Shown: piece after piece, positions 24,153 through 32,146 of the stretch
Layout: the number at the start of each line of letters is the position of its first letter
Numbering within the stretch: position 1 is the first letter of the stretch
DNA from: Bacteroidota bacterium
Lineage (GTDB): Bacteria > Bacteroidota > Bacteroidia > Bacteroidales > Prolixibacteraceae
Direction: 5' to 3'
Length of the DNA stretch: 34,057 bases
NCBI GenBank assembly: GCA_030684645.1
Contig: JAUXUF010000185.1
Location: 1 to 34,057, forward strand
Position numbers and translations under genes: made by a program
Notes under the pieces: generated by a model
Seen by the model: the letters and a program-made list of their open reading frames with translations, nothing else
Told to the model about the DNA's origin: nothing
The model's database searches: none

Positions 24153-25592
24153 TTACATACTCTTTATCTCGTTCACCAGCTTTTGAAGAGAGCTTTTGGC
24201 ATCACCAAAAAGCATCCGGGTTTTTTCGTTAAAAAACAGGAAGTTTTCAATTCCGGCATAACCCTTACCCATTCCACGTTTCATGATGATAATATTTTTT
24301 GCAAGGTGAGCATTGATAATCGGCATCCCGTAAATCGGGCTTCCCGGATCGTCGTAGGCGGCAGGATTTACCACATCATTGGCGCCAATAATGATGGCAA
24401 CATCCACATTGGGCATGTCGGGATTGATATGATCCATTTCAACCAGTTGCTCGTATTGCACATCAGCTTCGGCCAGTAAAACATTCATGTGACCGGGCAT
24501 GCGTCCTGCCACCGGATGAATGGCATATCTGACATTGACTCCTTTCGCTTCCAGTATTTCTTCCAGCTCATGCACCATGTGTTGCGCCTGGGCGGCTGCT
24601 AATCCGTATCCCGGAATGATGACCACTTTTTGTGAATAGCTTAACAATACGGCCGCATCGCTGAGCTGGATCTCACGAATGGTTCCCTGTTCATGGCTGA
24701 TGGATGCACCACCACCGCCAAACGCTCCGATAATCACGTTCAACAAGGAACGGTTCATGGCTTTACACATCAGCATGGTCAGGATCATACCGGCCGCTCC
24801 AACCAGAATACCTCCGAGGATCATGGCTTCATTGGAATAAATAAACCCGCCCATAGCCGCTGCAATTCCGGTCAATGCATTCAGCAACGAAATTACGACT
24901 GGCATATCTGCACCCCCGATTGGCATAACAAATAGTACCCCGTACAATAAAGATAAGATTAATAGAAGGTAAATGCCCCAGGTTAATTCAATTGGCGGTA
25001 TTCCTGAGAAAACCAGATATGCACCCAGCGCTAAAGTTATGAGCATCAAAGAAATGTTGATGTATTTCATGTATCCGGCAAAAATATCGCCTACTTTTCC
25101 ATCCAGTTTCCCATAGGCAATCATACTTCCGCTAAAAGCAACCGAACCTATGATGAGCCCCAGCACCGTCACCAGCAGCGAAGTGAAGTCGCCAGCCATG
25201 GCTTTGGGAAATTCGAGCAATGCAACTAATGCAGAAGCAGCGCCTCCAGTAGCATTATAAAACGAAACCAACTGAGGCATGGCTGTCATTTTAACACGCA
25301 TGGCAACAATCCAACCGATTACAGAACCAATGCCAATTGCAGCCAGAATAATCCAGACATTGGTCAGTGGTATTCCATTACCGGCGTGATCTTTATGCAA
25401 CAAAAGGGTTGTCAGCATGGCCAGTCCCATACCAGCAGCAGCCCAGAGATTTCCACGGCGGGCCGTTTCGGGGTGTGATAAAAGTTTTAAACCCCACACA
25501 AATAAAAGTGCGGCAAACAGGTAACTTAATTCAAGTATGCTATCGCCAAGGGTGAATTTCATTCCGTTGACTGTTCCTAAAATTTCATCCAT
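24153..25592 (-). CDS. pntB: NAD(P) transhydrogenase subunit beta
   Basis: A 479-residue inner-membrane protein with about nine hydrophobic helices over residues 1-290, then the cytosolic NADP(H)-binding domain III. The latter has VVIIPGYGLAAAQAQHMVHE, HPVAGRMPGHMNVLLAEA and IIGANDVVNPAAYDDPGSP. With the alpha subunits it couples hydride transfer from NADH to NADP+ to inward proton movement, making NADPH. All domain III motifs look intact. It is the last gene of the pntA1-pntA2-pntB operon, six bases after pntA2, and ends at a long hairpin. Confidence 0.96.
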   Translation of the reverse strand: MDEILGTVNGMKFTLGDSILELSYLFAALLFVWGLKLLSHPETARRGNLWAAAGMGLAMLTTLLLHKDHAGNGIPLTNVWIILAAIGIGSVIGWIVAMRVKMTAMPQLVSFYNATGGAASALVALLEFPKAMAGDFTSLLVTVLGLIIGSVAFSGSMIAYGKLDGKVGDIFAGYMKYINISLMLITLALGAYLVFSGIPPIELTWGIYLLLILSLLYGVLFVMPIGGADMPVVISLLNALTGIAAAMGGFIYSNEAMILGGILVGAAGMILTMLMCKAMNRSLLNVIIGAFGGGGASISHEQGTIREIQLSDAAVLLSYSQKVVIIPGYGLAAAQAQHMVHELEEILEAKGVNVRYAIHPVAGRMPGHMNVLLAEADVQYEQLVEMDHINPDMPNVDVAIIIGANDVVNPAAYDDPGSPIYGMPIINAHLAKNIIIMKRGMGKGYAGIENFLFFNEKTRMLFGDAKSSLQKLVNEIKSM

Positions 25593-25598
25593 AATTTC

Positions 25599-25913
25599 CT
25601 ACTTTTTTTTCTTTTTAAACATTTCAAGCATCCGGTCTGTAACGGCAAAACCACCCACAACATTCAGCGTAGCAAAAATGAGCGCCAGGATACCCAACAC
25701 CAGGGAAAGAGAAAAGTGGGAGAGGTCGGCATGGCCCACAAGGATGATGCCTCCGATAATAATTACGCCACTGACAGCATTGGCTCCCGACATCAGCGGA
25801 GTATGCAAAACGGCCGGCACATGCGAAATCACTTCAATACCCAGAAAAATGGATAATGCGATGATGAAAATGGCTTCTTTATAAGTAAAGAAAAATTGAA
25901 ATACCTGTTCCAT
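25599..25913 (-). CDS. pntAB: NAD(P) transhydrogenase subunit alpha part 2
   Basis: A 104-residue membrane protein with three to four helices, equal to the C-terminal membrane domain of full-length PntA. It shows the family's IFLGIEVISHVPAVLHTPLMSGANAVSGV stretch (as FLGIEVISHVPAVLHTPLMS, then GANAVSGVIIIGG) and a charged lysine-rich end. The separate small subunit is the Rhodospirillum-type arrangement. It starts 11 bases after pntA1 and is followed by pntB six bases later. Confidence 0.94.
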   Translation of the reverse strand: MEQVFQFFFTYKEAIFIIALSIFLGIEVISHVPAVLHTPLMSGANAVSGVIIIGGIILVGHADLSHFSLSLVLGILALIFATLNVVGGFAVTDRMLEMFKKKKK

Positions 25914-25924
25914 ATCTGGTTTTT

Positions 25925-27055
25925 TTAAGCGTTTGTAATGTGTGATTTTACTCTTTCGTTGTAAATCTCTTTCTGATGGGTGATGCAGGTTCCCTTAACT
26001 ATATTGTCTTCGAAGTTGAGGTTTAGTCCGCCGTCATCTGCAATAATCAGTTTCAGGAAATTCAGGACATTTTTCCCAAACATACGGCTGGCATCCAATG
26101 GCATTTGGGAAGGATAGTTGGACTGGCCGATAATGGTTACATCCTTGTAAACGACAACTTCATTGTCCTTTGTCAGTTCACAGTTTCCTCCGGTTGAAGC
26201 AGCCAAATCAATAATTATACTTCCGGGTTTCATATGGTCTATCGCTTCTTTGGGTAAAAGCAAAGGTGCTTTTCGTCCGGGGATTTGTGCGGTACAGATG
26301 ACCACATTTGATTTGGCAGCGTGGTCGTTGATGGCCTGCTGTTGTTTCTTTTTAAACTCTTCAGTTTGTTCGATGGCGTATCCACCGGCCGATTTGTCTT
26401 CCGAGGCTCCTTCCACTTCAACAAATTTAGCACCGAGGCTCATGACTTCTTCTTTTGCAGCCGACCGCACATCAAAGGCCTGAACCTGTGCTCCCAGTCG
26501 TCGGGCTGTGGCGATGGCCTGCAAACCGGCAACGCCAGCTCCCAGAATTAAGACATTGGCCGGACGAATTGTTCCGGCAGCTGTCATAAACATCGGAAAA
26601 AAAGTGGGTAGCCTTAAAGCTGCTTCAAGTACGGCCTTGTGTCCGGATACGGTTGCCATTGACGAAAGAATGTCCATCGCCTGGGCGCGTGATGTTCTGG
26701 GAATTGAATCAAGGCTGAACGTGGTAATCCCTTTATCAAGAAATTGTTTAACAAGCGCTGTGTCCATCAAAGGATTAAATGCGCTGATCCATACCTGTCC
26801 GTCTTTGATTTTATCCACATCACCTTTGTCCGGATGTTGTATCTGCAGGAGTACATCTGCTTTTTCAAAAACTGTTTTTCGGGAAACAACTTTAGCTCCT
26901 ACTTCAGTGTACATCTGGTCAGAAGTAAAAGCCTTCTCTCCTGCATGTTCTTCGACCAGAACTTTAACTTTCAGGTCAATCAGAACTTTTACATTCTCAG
27001 GGAGTAAGGTCACACGTGTTTCGTCACCGTGTTCTTTTAATAATCCAAGAATCAT
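25925..27055 (-). CDS. pntAA: NAD(P) transhydrogenase subunit alpha part 1
   Basis: A 376-residue soluble NAD(H)-binding domain I of the proton-translocating transhydrogenase, related to alanine dehydrogenase. Visible are MILGLLKEHGDETRVTLLPE at the N-terminus, the Rossmann motif VLILGAGVAGLQAIATARRL (about 168-187), and the mobile-loop region SAGGYAIEQTEEF. It is the first gene of the pnt operon. Its upstream side was reached by a recombinase fragment: only about 30 bases separate its start codon from a palindrome at 27088-27116, and the recombinase remnant begins within about 75 bases, so the original promoter may have been replaced. Confidence 0.95.
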   Translation of the reverse strand: MILGLLKEHGDETRVTLLPENVKVLIDLKVKVLVEEHAGEKAFTSDQMYTEVGAKVVSRKTVFEKADVLLQIQHPDKGDVDKIKDGQVWISAFNPLMDTALVKQFLDKGITTFSLDSIPRTSRAQAMDILSSMATVSGHKAVLEAALRLPTFFPMFMTAAGTIRPANVLILGAGVAGLQAIATARRLGAQVQAFDVRSAAKEEVMSLGAKFVEVEGASEDKSAGGYAIEQTEEFKKKQQQAINDHAAKSNVVICTAQIPGRKAPLLLPKEAIDHMKPGSIIIDLAASTGGNCELTKDNEVVVYKDVTIIGQSNYPSQMPLDASRMFGKNVLNFLKLIIADDGGLNLNFEDNIVKGTCITHQKEIYNERVKSHITNA

Positions 27056-27060
27056 AATTT

Positions 27061-27759
27061 TTGGTTTTTTTTGTATTCAACTCCAATAGCAACAATTCTT
27101 TACATGAATTGTTGCTGATATCAAGGATAAGTCGAAACGGCTATAAAATATCAGATCTTGAAACAGCAACCATTAAACGGGCGATAACGCATGAAAATAT
27201 TCGGTCTATTGAAAAAATAGAGACTATACCGTATAGCGCAAAACACGATTCAAAGCTTTACTTCCTGTTTAGTTTCTATTGCCGTGGAATCAATTTTACA
27301 GACATGGCATACCTGAAACCTGAAAGCCTACAATCCGGAAGGATAGTTTATACCAGGGCCAAAACCCGGAACCGAAAAGTATTTACCATTGAGATAATGA
27401 AGCCGGTGCGAGAAATCATAGACTATTTTGACTGCCACCCATTTAAAAGCAAGTATCTGCTACCTATTTTAGATGATATCCGATTCATCACCGACCAGCA
27501 GAAAAAGACCAGGATACAAACGATGCTGAAGAAGGTGAATGGAGATCTGAAGGATCTGGGAACTGAAGCCAAAATAAAAACACCGATTACAACTTATGTT
27601 GCCCGGCATAGCTGGGCAACCATTATGAGAAATAAAGGAGCTTCTGACGCCGTGATCTCTGAAGGATTAGGACACGAGGACGAAAAAACAACAAAGATTT
27701 ATCTTGAGGGTTTTGAAAACAGTGTACTGGATGAAGCAAACAGGAAGTTGTTGGAATAA
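27061..27759 (+). pseudogene. Tyrosine recombinase, N-terminally truncated
   Basis: The frame holds the catalytic domain of a Bacteroidota tyrosine-type integrase; homology becomes recognisable near 27135 (NGYKISDLETATIKRAITHE). Catalytic features are the first Arg in FYCRGINFTDMAYLK, the beta-hairpin lysine region RAKTRNRKVFTIEI, the box II arginine in YVARHSWATIM, and GLGHEDEKTTKIYLEGF with His and the nucleophilic Tyr. The N-terminal arm and core-binding domains (usually about 170 residues) are missing and no ATG starts the frame; the open part begins at a TTG in the pntAA upstream region. It is a remnant of the integration that brought in the accessory region to its right. Confidence 0.9.
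27088..27116. repeat. 11-bp perfect inverted repeat upstream of pntAA
   Basis: AGCAACAATTC (27088-27098) and GAATTGTTGCT (27106-27116) flank the loop TTTACAT. It is at the junction between the pnt operon and the recombinase fragment. It may be an operator or leader hairpin for pnt, or part of an old attachment site. Confidence 0.8.
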
Positions 27760-27813
27760 ATAACAAATTTGTTATTATTTTATTTGTATTTTATAACGAA
27801 ATCGTTATTTTTG
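27759..27813 (+). promoter_or_regulatory. hicAB promoter with two palindromic operators
   Basis: A -33 TTTG (27783-27786) and a -7 box TATTTTTG (27806-27813) are 19 bases apart, the ideal Bacteroidota layout. Two related palindromes flank or overlap them: AATAACAAATTTGTTATT (27759-27776) just upstream of -33, and ATAACGA-AA-TCGTTAT (27793-27808) between the boxes and covering the edge of -7. Their centres are 33 bases apart, about three helical turns. They fit binding of the HicB HTH domain and autorepression. Confidence 0.7.
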
Positions 27814-27835
27814 AATCGTAAAACATTAGTTCATT

Positions 27836-28018
27836 ATGAAGTTTTCAGAACTGTACAAGATCCTTGAAAAAGACGGTTGGCAGATAGAGCGGACAAAGAA
27901 ACACCACATCTACACCCACCCAACGAAGCAAGGAAAAATCCCCGTAGGGAAACACTCTTCAGAAGAAGTAAGAACAGGTACTTTAAATGCAATATTGAAA
28001 CTGGCAGGGCTTAAATAA
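27836..28018 (+). CDS. hicA: HicA toxin
   Basis: A 60-residue HicA-family mRNA interferase (double-stranded-RNA-binding-like fold). Family features: the MKFSELYKILEKDGWQIER opening, the catalytic-type histidine in KKHHIYTHP, and the HSSEEVRTGTLNAILKLAGL end. It would cut mRNA when free of HicB. The order toxin first, antitoxin second is standard. It follows a well-formed promoter with two palindromes and is seven bases ahead of hicB. Confidence 0.93.
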   Translation: MKFSELYKILEKDGWQIERTKKHHIYTHPTKQGKIPVGKHSSEEVRTGTLNAILKLAGLK

Positions 28019-28025
28019 AAGACAC

Positions 28026-28436
28026 ATGAAAAAGATTTTAGTAATTATCGAAAAAGGAACCGACGGACAATTCAGCGCCTATTCCCCCGAAACCAAAAGC
28101 GCTGTTTTAAATGGTCAAGGCAATACTGTAGATGAAGCTATTGCCGACATGAAAGAATCGATGCAGGAAGTGATTGAATCGTATCAGGAAACTGAAGGAA
28201 AGATTCCGGACGAATTGCAAGGGCCGGTTGAGTTCGAATATAAATACGATGTGCCCAGCGTATTTAATCATTTCGACGAAATTAACCTGACCACATTTTC
28301 GCGTAAAATTGGAGTTAATCCATCGCTTTTACGGCAATATAAAAACGGACTGGCATTTGCCTCAAAAAAACAGGCCGAAAAAATTAAAAACGGATTACAG
28401 GAACTTGGCCGGCAATTAAGTTCTGCACAACTCTAA
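28026..28436 (+). CDS. hicB: HicB antitoxin
   Basis: A 136-residue HicB-type antitoxin. Residues 1-60 are the partly degraded RNase H-like HicB fold (MKKILVIIEKGTDGQFSAYS, then TVDEAIADMKESMQEVIESY). The C-terminal part has a helix-turn-helix (NLTTFSRKIGVNPSLLRQYK), which should bind the hicA promoter palindromes. It neutralises HicA and represses the operon. It is followed 10 bases later by a truncated DUF4160 gene. Confidence 0.93.
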   Translation: MKKILVIIEKGTDGQFSAYSPETKSAVLNGQGNTVDEAIADMKESMQEVIESYQETEGKIPDELQGPVEFEYKYDVPSVFNHFDEINLTTFSRKIGVNPSLLRQYKNGLAFASKKQAEKIKNGLQELGRQLSSAQL

Positions 28437-28446
28437 AACAGACCAC

Positions 28447-28680
28447 ATGCCTAATATCTTTGAATATTTTGGAATAGTGATTTTGTTTTATTCTGATGAA
28501 CATGAGCCTATTCATGTTCATGCTGTTTATGGAGACGCTACTATGAAAGTGTCGTTTTTCATTCGTGAAGGTAAAATATACCGGGTGACTTATGCCGAAA
28601 TAAAGGGCAAATTTCCACCGGCAAAGTTGAAAGAGCTAAAGAAATTTAGAAGATTGCTTTGCTCTAAAATTATTGTTTGA
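28447..28680 (+). pseudogene. DUF4160 protein, C-terminally truncated
   Basis: The 77-codon frame begins with the DUF4160 pattern MPNIFEYFGIVILFYSDEHE, then PIHVHAVYGDATMKVSF and KFPPAKLKELKKF. After residue 65 it changes to RRLLCSKIIV and stops, where intact members continue with another helix. The frame overlaps the start of the transposase-like remnant, so the 3' end was probably lost to that insertion. DUF4160 genes often sit beside DUF2442 genes as suspected toxin-antitoxin pairs; no DUF2442 gene is present. The function is unknown. Confidence 0.75.
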
Positions 28681-30101
28681 TAATCTGACGGAAATTGAAA
28701 AAAGAAATGATGCTGTTACGAATATTTGTGATGAAATAAGGTCTGACCGTTGTCCGAAAAAATGCGAGAATAAAATTCATCAACAACTTACTGAGATTTT
28801 ATCCTTTTCCTACTCAACAGAGCATTATGATAACAGTAAAATATTTTTCAATGATGAAAACGCAGGAGAAAACCTTGAACAAAAAAAAATAGTAGAGAAA
28901 AGAATCAGGAAGCCAAATAACTTAATACCAACTAAATCTATTAAAATTCGTCGTAGAATAAAATGTCCAATTTGTGGATTAAAGCCCCTTGAAGAATCAA
29001 AAAAAACAACCCAAAAAATATCATTAGATTTAAAATTTACCCAGAAAACAGTTGTAAAAGAAATAAGAAAGTACTGGGCGAATCGAAGTTATTGTAAGCA
29101 TTGCGAAAAGGATTTTAATCCTCCTTATTTTAATGTTCATGGGGATCCTGGGTTGTATGGAAGAAACATTAAAATTTGGGTTTGTTATCTAAGAATTGCT
29201 ATTAGAAATCCATATTCTTTAATAACGAAAATAACTTCTGATTTATTTAAAATAAACTTATCACCTGCTGTGATTTTACGATTTATTGAGGAAGTAGGAT
29301 CTTATTATTTGAAAACAGAAAATATTCTAATTACAAATTTGCTTAAAAGTAAATTTATACATATCGATGAGACAACAATAAATATTAAAGGACAAAATCA
29401 ATATGTTTGGGTATTAAGGAATGATGATTCAGTCTATTTAGAACTTACTGAGACGAGGGAAAATGAATTTATTAAAAAATTATATCGGCATAATTATTAC
29501 AAATTTTTATACCGGATATGATAATGTAAACTGCATAAAACAAAGATGTTGTGTTCACTTGATAAGGGAAATTAACAATGCTTTGTGGCAAAATCCATTT
29601 GATAAAGAGTTCCAATTATTTGTCGAGTCATTGAGAGATTTATTATTGCCAATAATGAAAACAATTCAGAAATATGGATTGAAGAAAAGAAATTTAAATA
29701 AGCACAAGAAGGAAGTAGAAGTATATTATAGAACTTGGATATTCAATAGGGATTATAATTCATTACTTTGCCTTAATTATCAAAGAAGATTACAAAAAAA
29801 TAAAGAAGAATTATTTACTTTCTTAAATCACGATGATATTTTATGGCACAATAATCCTGCGGAAATAATTGTGAAACATTTAAAACTACAAGGCGATATT
29901 TCAAAATCATACAGCGCAGCCATAACTATCCATTATTTAAGGTTACTTAGTATTATGCAAACTTGCCGATTTCAAAACAAATCGTTTTTTCATTTTTTGT
30001 TATCTGGCAAGCAAGATATAAATGATTTTCGTAATGCTGATAAAACTTTAATCAACAAGAGACCATACAATAATGAATTTGACATTAATTTATTTCACTA
30101 A
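28640..30101 (+). pseudogene. IS66-like transposase, frameshifted and inactive
   Basis: Two frames together encode a DDE transposase of the IS66 type. The first (28640-29521, no ATG, possible TTG at 28673) has a zinc-binding part with CPICGLKPL and YCKHCEKDF and the first catalytic Asp in FIHIDETTINIKGQNQYVWVL. The second (in frame from about 29463) has ITNFYTGYDN, CVHLIREINNALW, and the catalytic Glu in NNPAEIIVKHLKLQG. They join if one A is removed from the six-A run at 29474-29479. The second catalytic Asp appears as Asn (ITNFY for the usual S/TDFY). No terminal inverted repeats were found. The region is strikingly AT-rich. Confidence 0.85.
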
Positions 30102-30136
30102 AATATTGTAAGTTAGCAGTAAAATATTTAACATAC

Positions 30137-30976
30137 ATGAGCAATATTAAATTATTTGAGAGCAAACAGATTAGAACCGTTTGGAATGAAAAAGACGGAA
30201 AATGGTATTTCGTTGTAGCAGATGTTATACAGGTGTTGACCGACACACCCAACCCTAGCGATTATATCAAGAAAATGCGTAAGCGTGACGAGGAACTCTC
30301 CAAAGGGTGGGGACAATTTGTCACCCCCCTTTCGGTCGATACTATTGGCGGTAAACAAAAGCTGAATTGTGCCAGTGCTAAAGGACTTTTGCGCATTATA
30401 CAATCCATTCCATCACCGAAAGCAGAGCCTTTTAAACTTTGGTTAGCACAAGTGGGTTCAGACCGATTAGATGAGATTGAAAACCCCGAATTGGCTACGC
30501 AGCGAACGAGAGAACTTTATAAACTTAAAGGCTATCCTGACGACTGGATAGAAAAGCGAATGCGAAGCATTGCTATTCGCGAGGAGTTGACAGAAGAATG
30601 GAAAAACAGAGGTGTAAAGGAACAAATAGAATATTCCATACTCACAGCAGAGATTTCAAAAGCAACTTTCGGCTTGACACCTTCTGAGTATAAAAAAGTC
30701 AAAGGCCTGAAAAGCCAAAATCTGCGTGATCACATGACCGACCTTGAATTAATTTTTTCAATGCTTGGAGAGGCTTCGACAACTGAAATTGTAAAGACAC
30801 AGAATCCAAAAGGATTTATTCAAAATAAAAAGGCAGCTAAACAAGGTGGTGCCGTTGCTGGTAACGCTAGGCGAGAACTTGAAAGTAGGACAGGGAAAAA
30901 AGTAGTATCCACCGATAATTACTTACCAGAAGCAAAGAAAAACAAAGAACTTAAAAAAGGTAAGGAAGAAAAATAG
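30137..30976 (+). CDS. BRO-N / DinD-like protein
   Basis: A 279-residue protein. Residues 1-110 form a BRO-N domain (IKLFESKQIRTVWNEKDGKW, YFVVADVIQVLTDTPNPSDY, ASAKGLLRIIQSIPSPKAEPF, then KLWLAQVGSDRLDEI). The C-terminal half matches the part shared with DNA-damage-inducible DinD: VKGLKSQNLRDHMTDLELIF, then GGAVAGNARRELESRTGKKV. A lysine-rich tail ends the protein. BRO-N proteins are of phage or baculovirus origin and bind DNA; DinD inhibits RecA filaments in E. coli. Whether either role holds here is not shown. It is intact, unlike most of its neighbours, and stands alone after the transposase remnant. Confidence 0.87.
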   Translation: MSNIKLFESKQIRTVWNEKDGKWYFVVADVIQVLTDTPNPSDYIKKMRKRDEELSKGWGQFVTPLSVDTIGGKQKLNCASAKGLLRIIQSIPSPKAEPFKLWLAQVGSDRLDEIENPELATQRTRELYKLKGYPDDWIEKRMRSIAIREELTEEWKNRGVKEQIEYSILTAEISKATFGLTPSEYKKVKGLKSQNLRDHMTDLELIFSMLGEASTTEIVKTQNPKGFIQNKKAAKQGGAVAGNARRELESRTGKKVVSTDNYLPEAKKNKELKKGKEEK

Positions 30977-31366
30977 ACAAGATTTCAAAAGAGCTTAGAC
31001 CCAATCCGACACAAAACCGAGATTTAACAATTGCAGCAAAACCCAATACGGACAATTGTTGCAGGACTCGAAAGACTCGAACGCCAGCCTGTAACAGCAA
31101 AATACCCGGCAAGTCGGGTTGCGGTGCTTCGTTGACATGAAATTAGTAATTCGAAAAGCAACTCTTCGAAGGAAGGTTATCTGTTTACTCCCGCCCTGCG
31201 TGTATTTGCGGAACGTTACAGGCAAGCGTAAAAGGCACCCTACAACTTGACGATGTTGACAAAAAAATAAATGTTTTTGAAACCAACTATAAAGTGGAAT
31301 AATACGACACAAAAACCACTCTGAGTGTTTTCAAAATATTTCGACAATATTTCAAATTGATTTATC
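30977..31366. other. Non-coding gap with a long-range inverted repeat
   Basis: No credible gene. CGC-CA-GCCTGTAAC (31082-31095) pairs with GTTACAGGC-AA-GCG (31215-31228): nine plus three base pairs around a 2x2 internal loop. Between them lie smaller hairpins (CCCGGCAAGTCGGG at 31105-31118) and a TCGAA-rich stretch. The composition is richer in G and C than its neighbours. It may be a recombination site or a degraded cassette end. Confidence 0.55.
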
Positions 31367-32095
31367 ATGCTGATAAATAATGAGATACTAAATGACTTTA
31401 TTATTTGCCACTACAAAGCTTATAGAAAAAGCAAGCACCAAACTGGAATTATTTCAGACTACCAATCACTTTACAATCAACTAAAACAAAAGGGAAAAGA
31501 AAATTTCGAAAGAACTATTACAAAAAACAATAATCTTACCGTCTACCACCAAAATTGTGGCAACAATACTCCCGAAGAAGGCATCTTATTAAATTTCAAA
31601 TTTGCCAATGCAAATATTGACATAACTTTAGATGGAATTGAATTTACAGGCAAGAAAAACATCACGCCAATTTTCATCACTCCATTTGAAAAAGTTACGA
31701 CCATCGATAAGCTATTTATTTTTCTGCAAGCGACACTCATTCAAACTGAGTTTAATCTCAAGACAGTGAACTGTAAAGTGATTCATGGAAAGAATATCCA
31801 AGCAACGCAATTCAAATTATCATCAACCGCAAAAAACAGCAAAAAAATTATCGTTGAGCTGAACAAAATACTATTATCTTCAAATGAACCTGCTCTTTTT
31901 TTAAATAGGCATTGTGACATTTGTGAATTTTGTGTCTCATGTAAAGAAAAGGCGAATGCCGATGGTAACATAAGTTTACTTGATAAGGCAACATCCAAAG
32001 CTATAGAAAAATATAAAAAGAAAGGAATCTTCACTATTCAACAACTTTCCTACATTCCTTATATCCGCAAGAGAGTTATTAACAAACCATCATAA
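31367..32095 (+). pseudogene. TM0106-type RecB-like nuclease, N-terminal fragment
   Basis: The 242-codon frame matches the first part of TM0106-family RecB-like proteins. It opens with LINNEILNDFIICHYKAYRK and continues with ITLDGIEF, PIFITPFEKVTTIDKLFIFL and CKVIHGKNIQ. Next is a cysteine cluster LNRHCDICEFCVSCKEKA (CxxCxxCxxC, Fe-S like as in Cas4-type nucleases), then KKGIFTIQQLSYIPYIRKR. Family members normally continue with RRRKK..., an RNase H-like domain and often a helicase. Here the frame stops ten codons later. A short remnant of the following section lies at 33768-33929, beyond an IS1380-type element. It is interpreted as a broken gene; a free-standing small protein is the alternative. 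Confidence 0.75.
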
Positions 32096-32128
32096 AACAT
32101 TGTGTAAGAGTATTTTACACAATGTTTT
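32094..32128 (+). terminator. Terminator-like hairpin at the end of the nuclease fragment
   Basis: AAAACATTGTGTAA (32094-32107) pairs perfectly with TTACACAATGTTTT (32115-32128), loop GAGTATT, with a short T-run in the right arm. It includes the last base of the stop codon. Confidence 0.75.
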
Positions 32129-32146
32129 GAATGTTGAAAATGATCA

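Noticed and set aside
26508-27089. 193-codon frame opposite pntAA
   Set aside because: It is the antisense shadow of a well-supported gene, with no recognisable protein features.
31082-31228. Integron attC site
   Set aside because: The paired ends do not meet the RYYYAAC/GTTRRRY core consensus, and no integron integrase is present.
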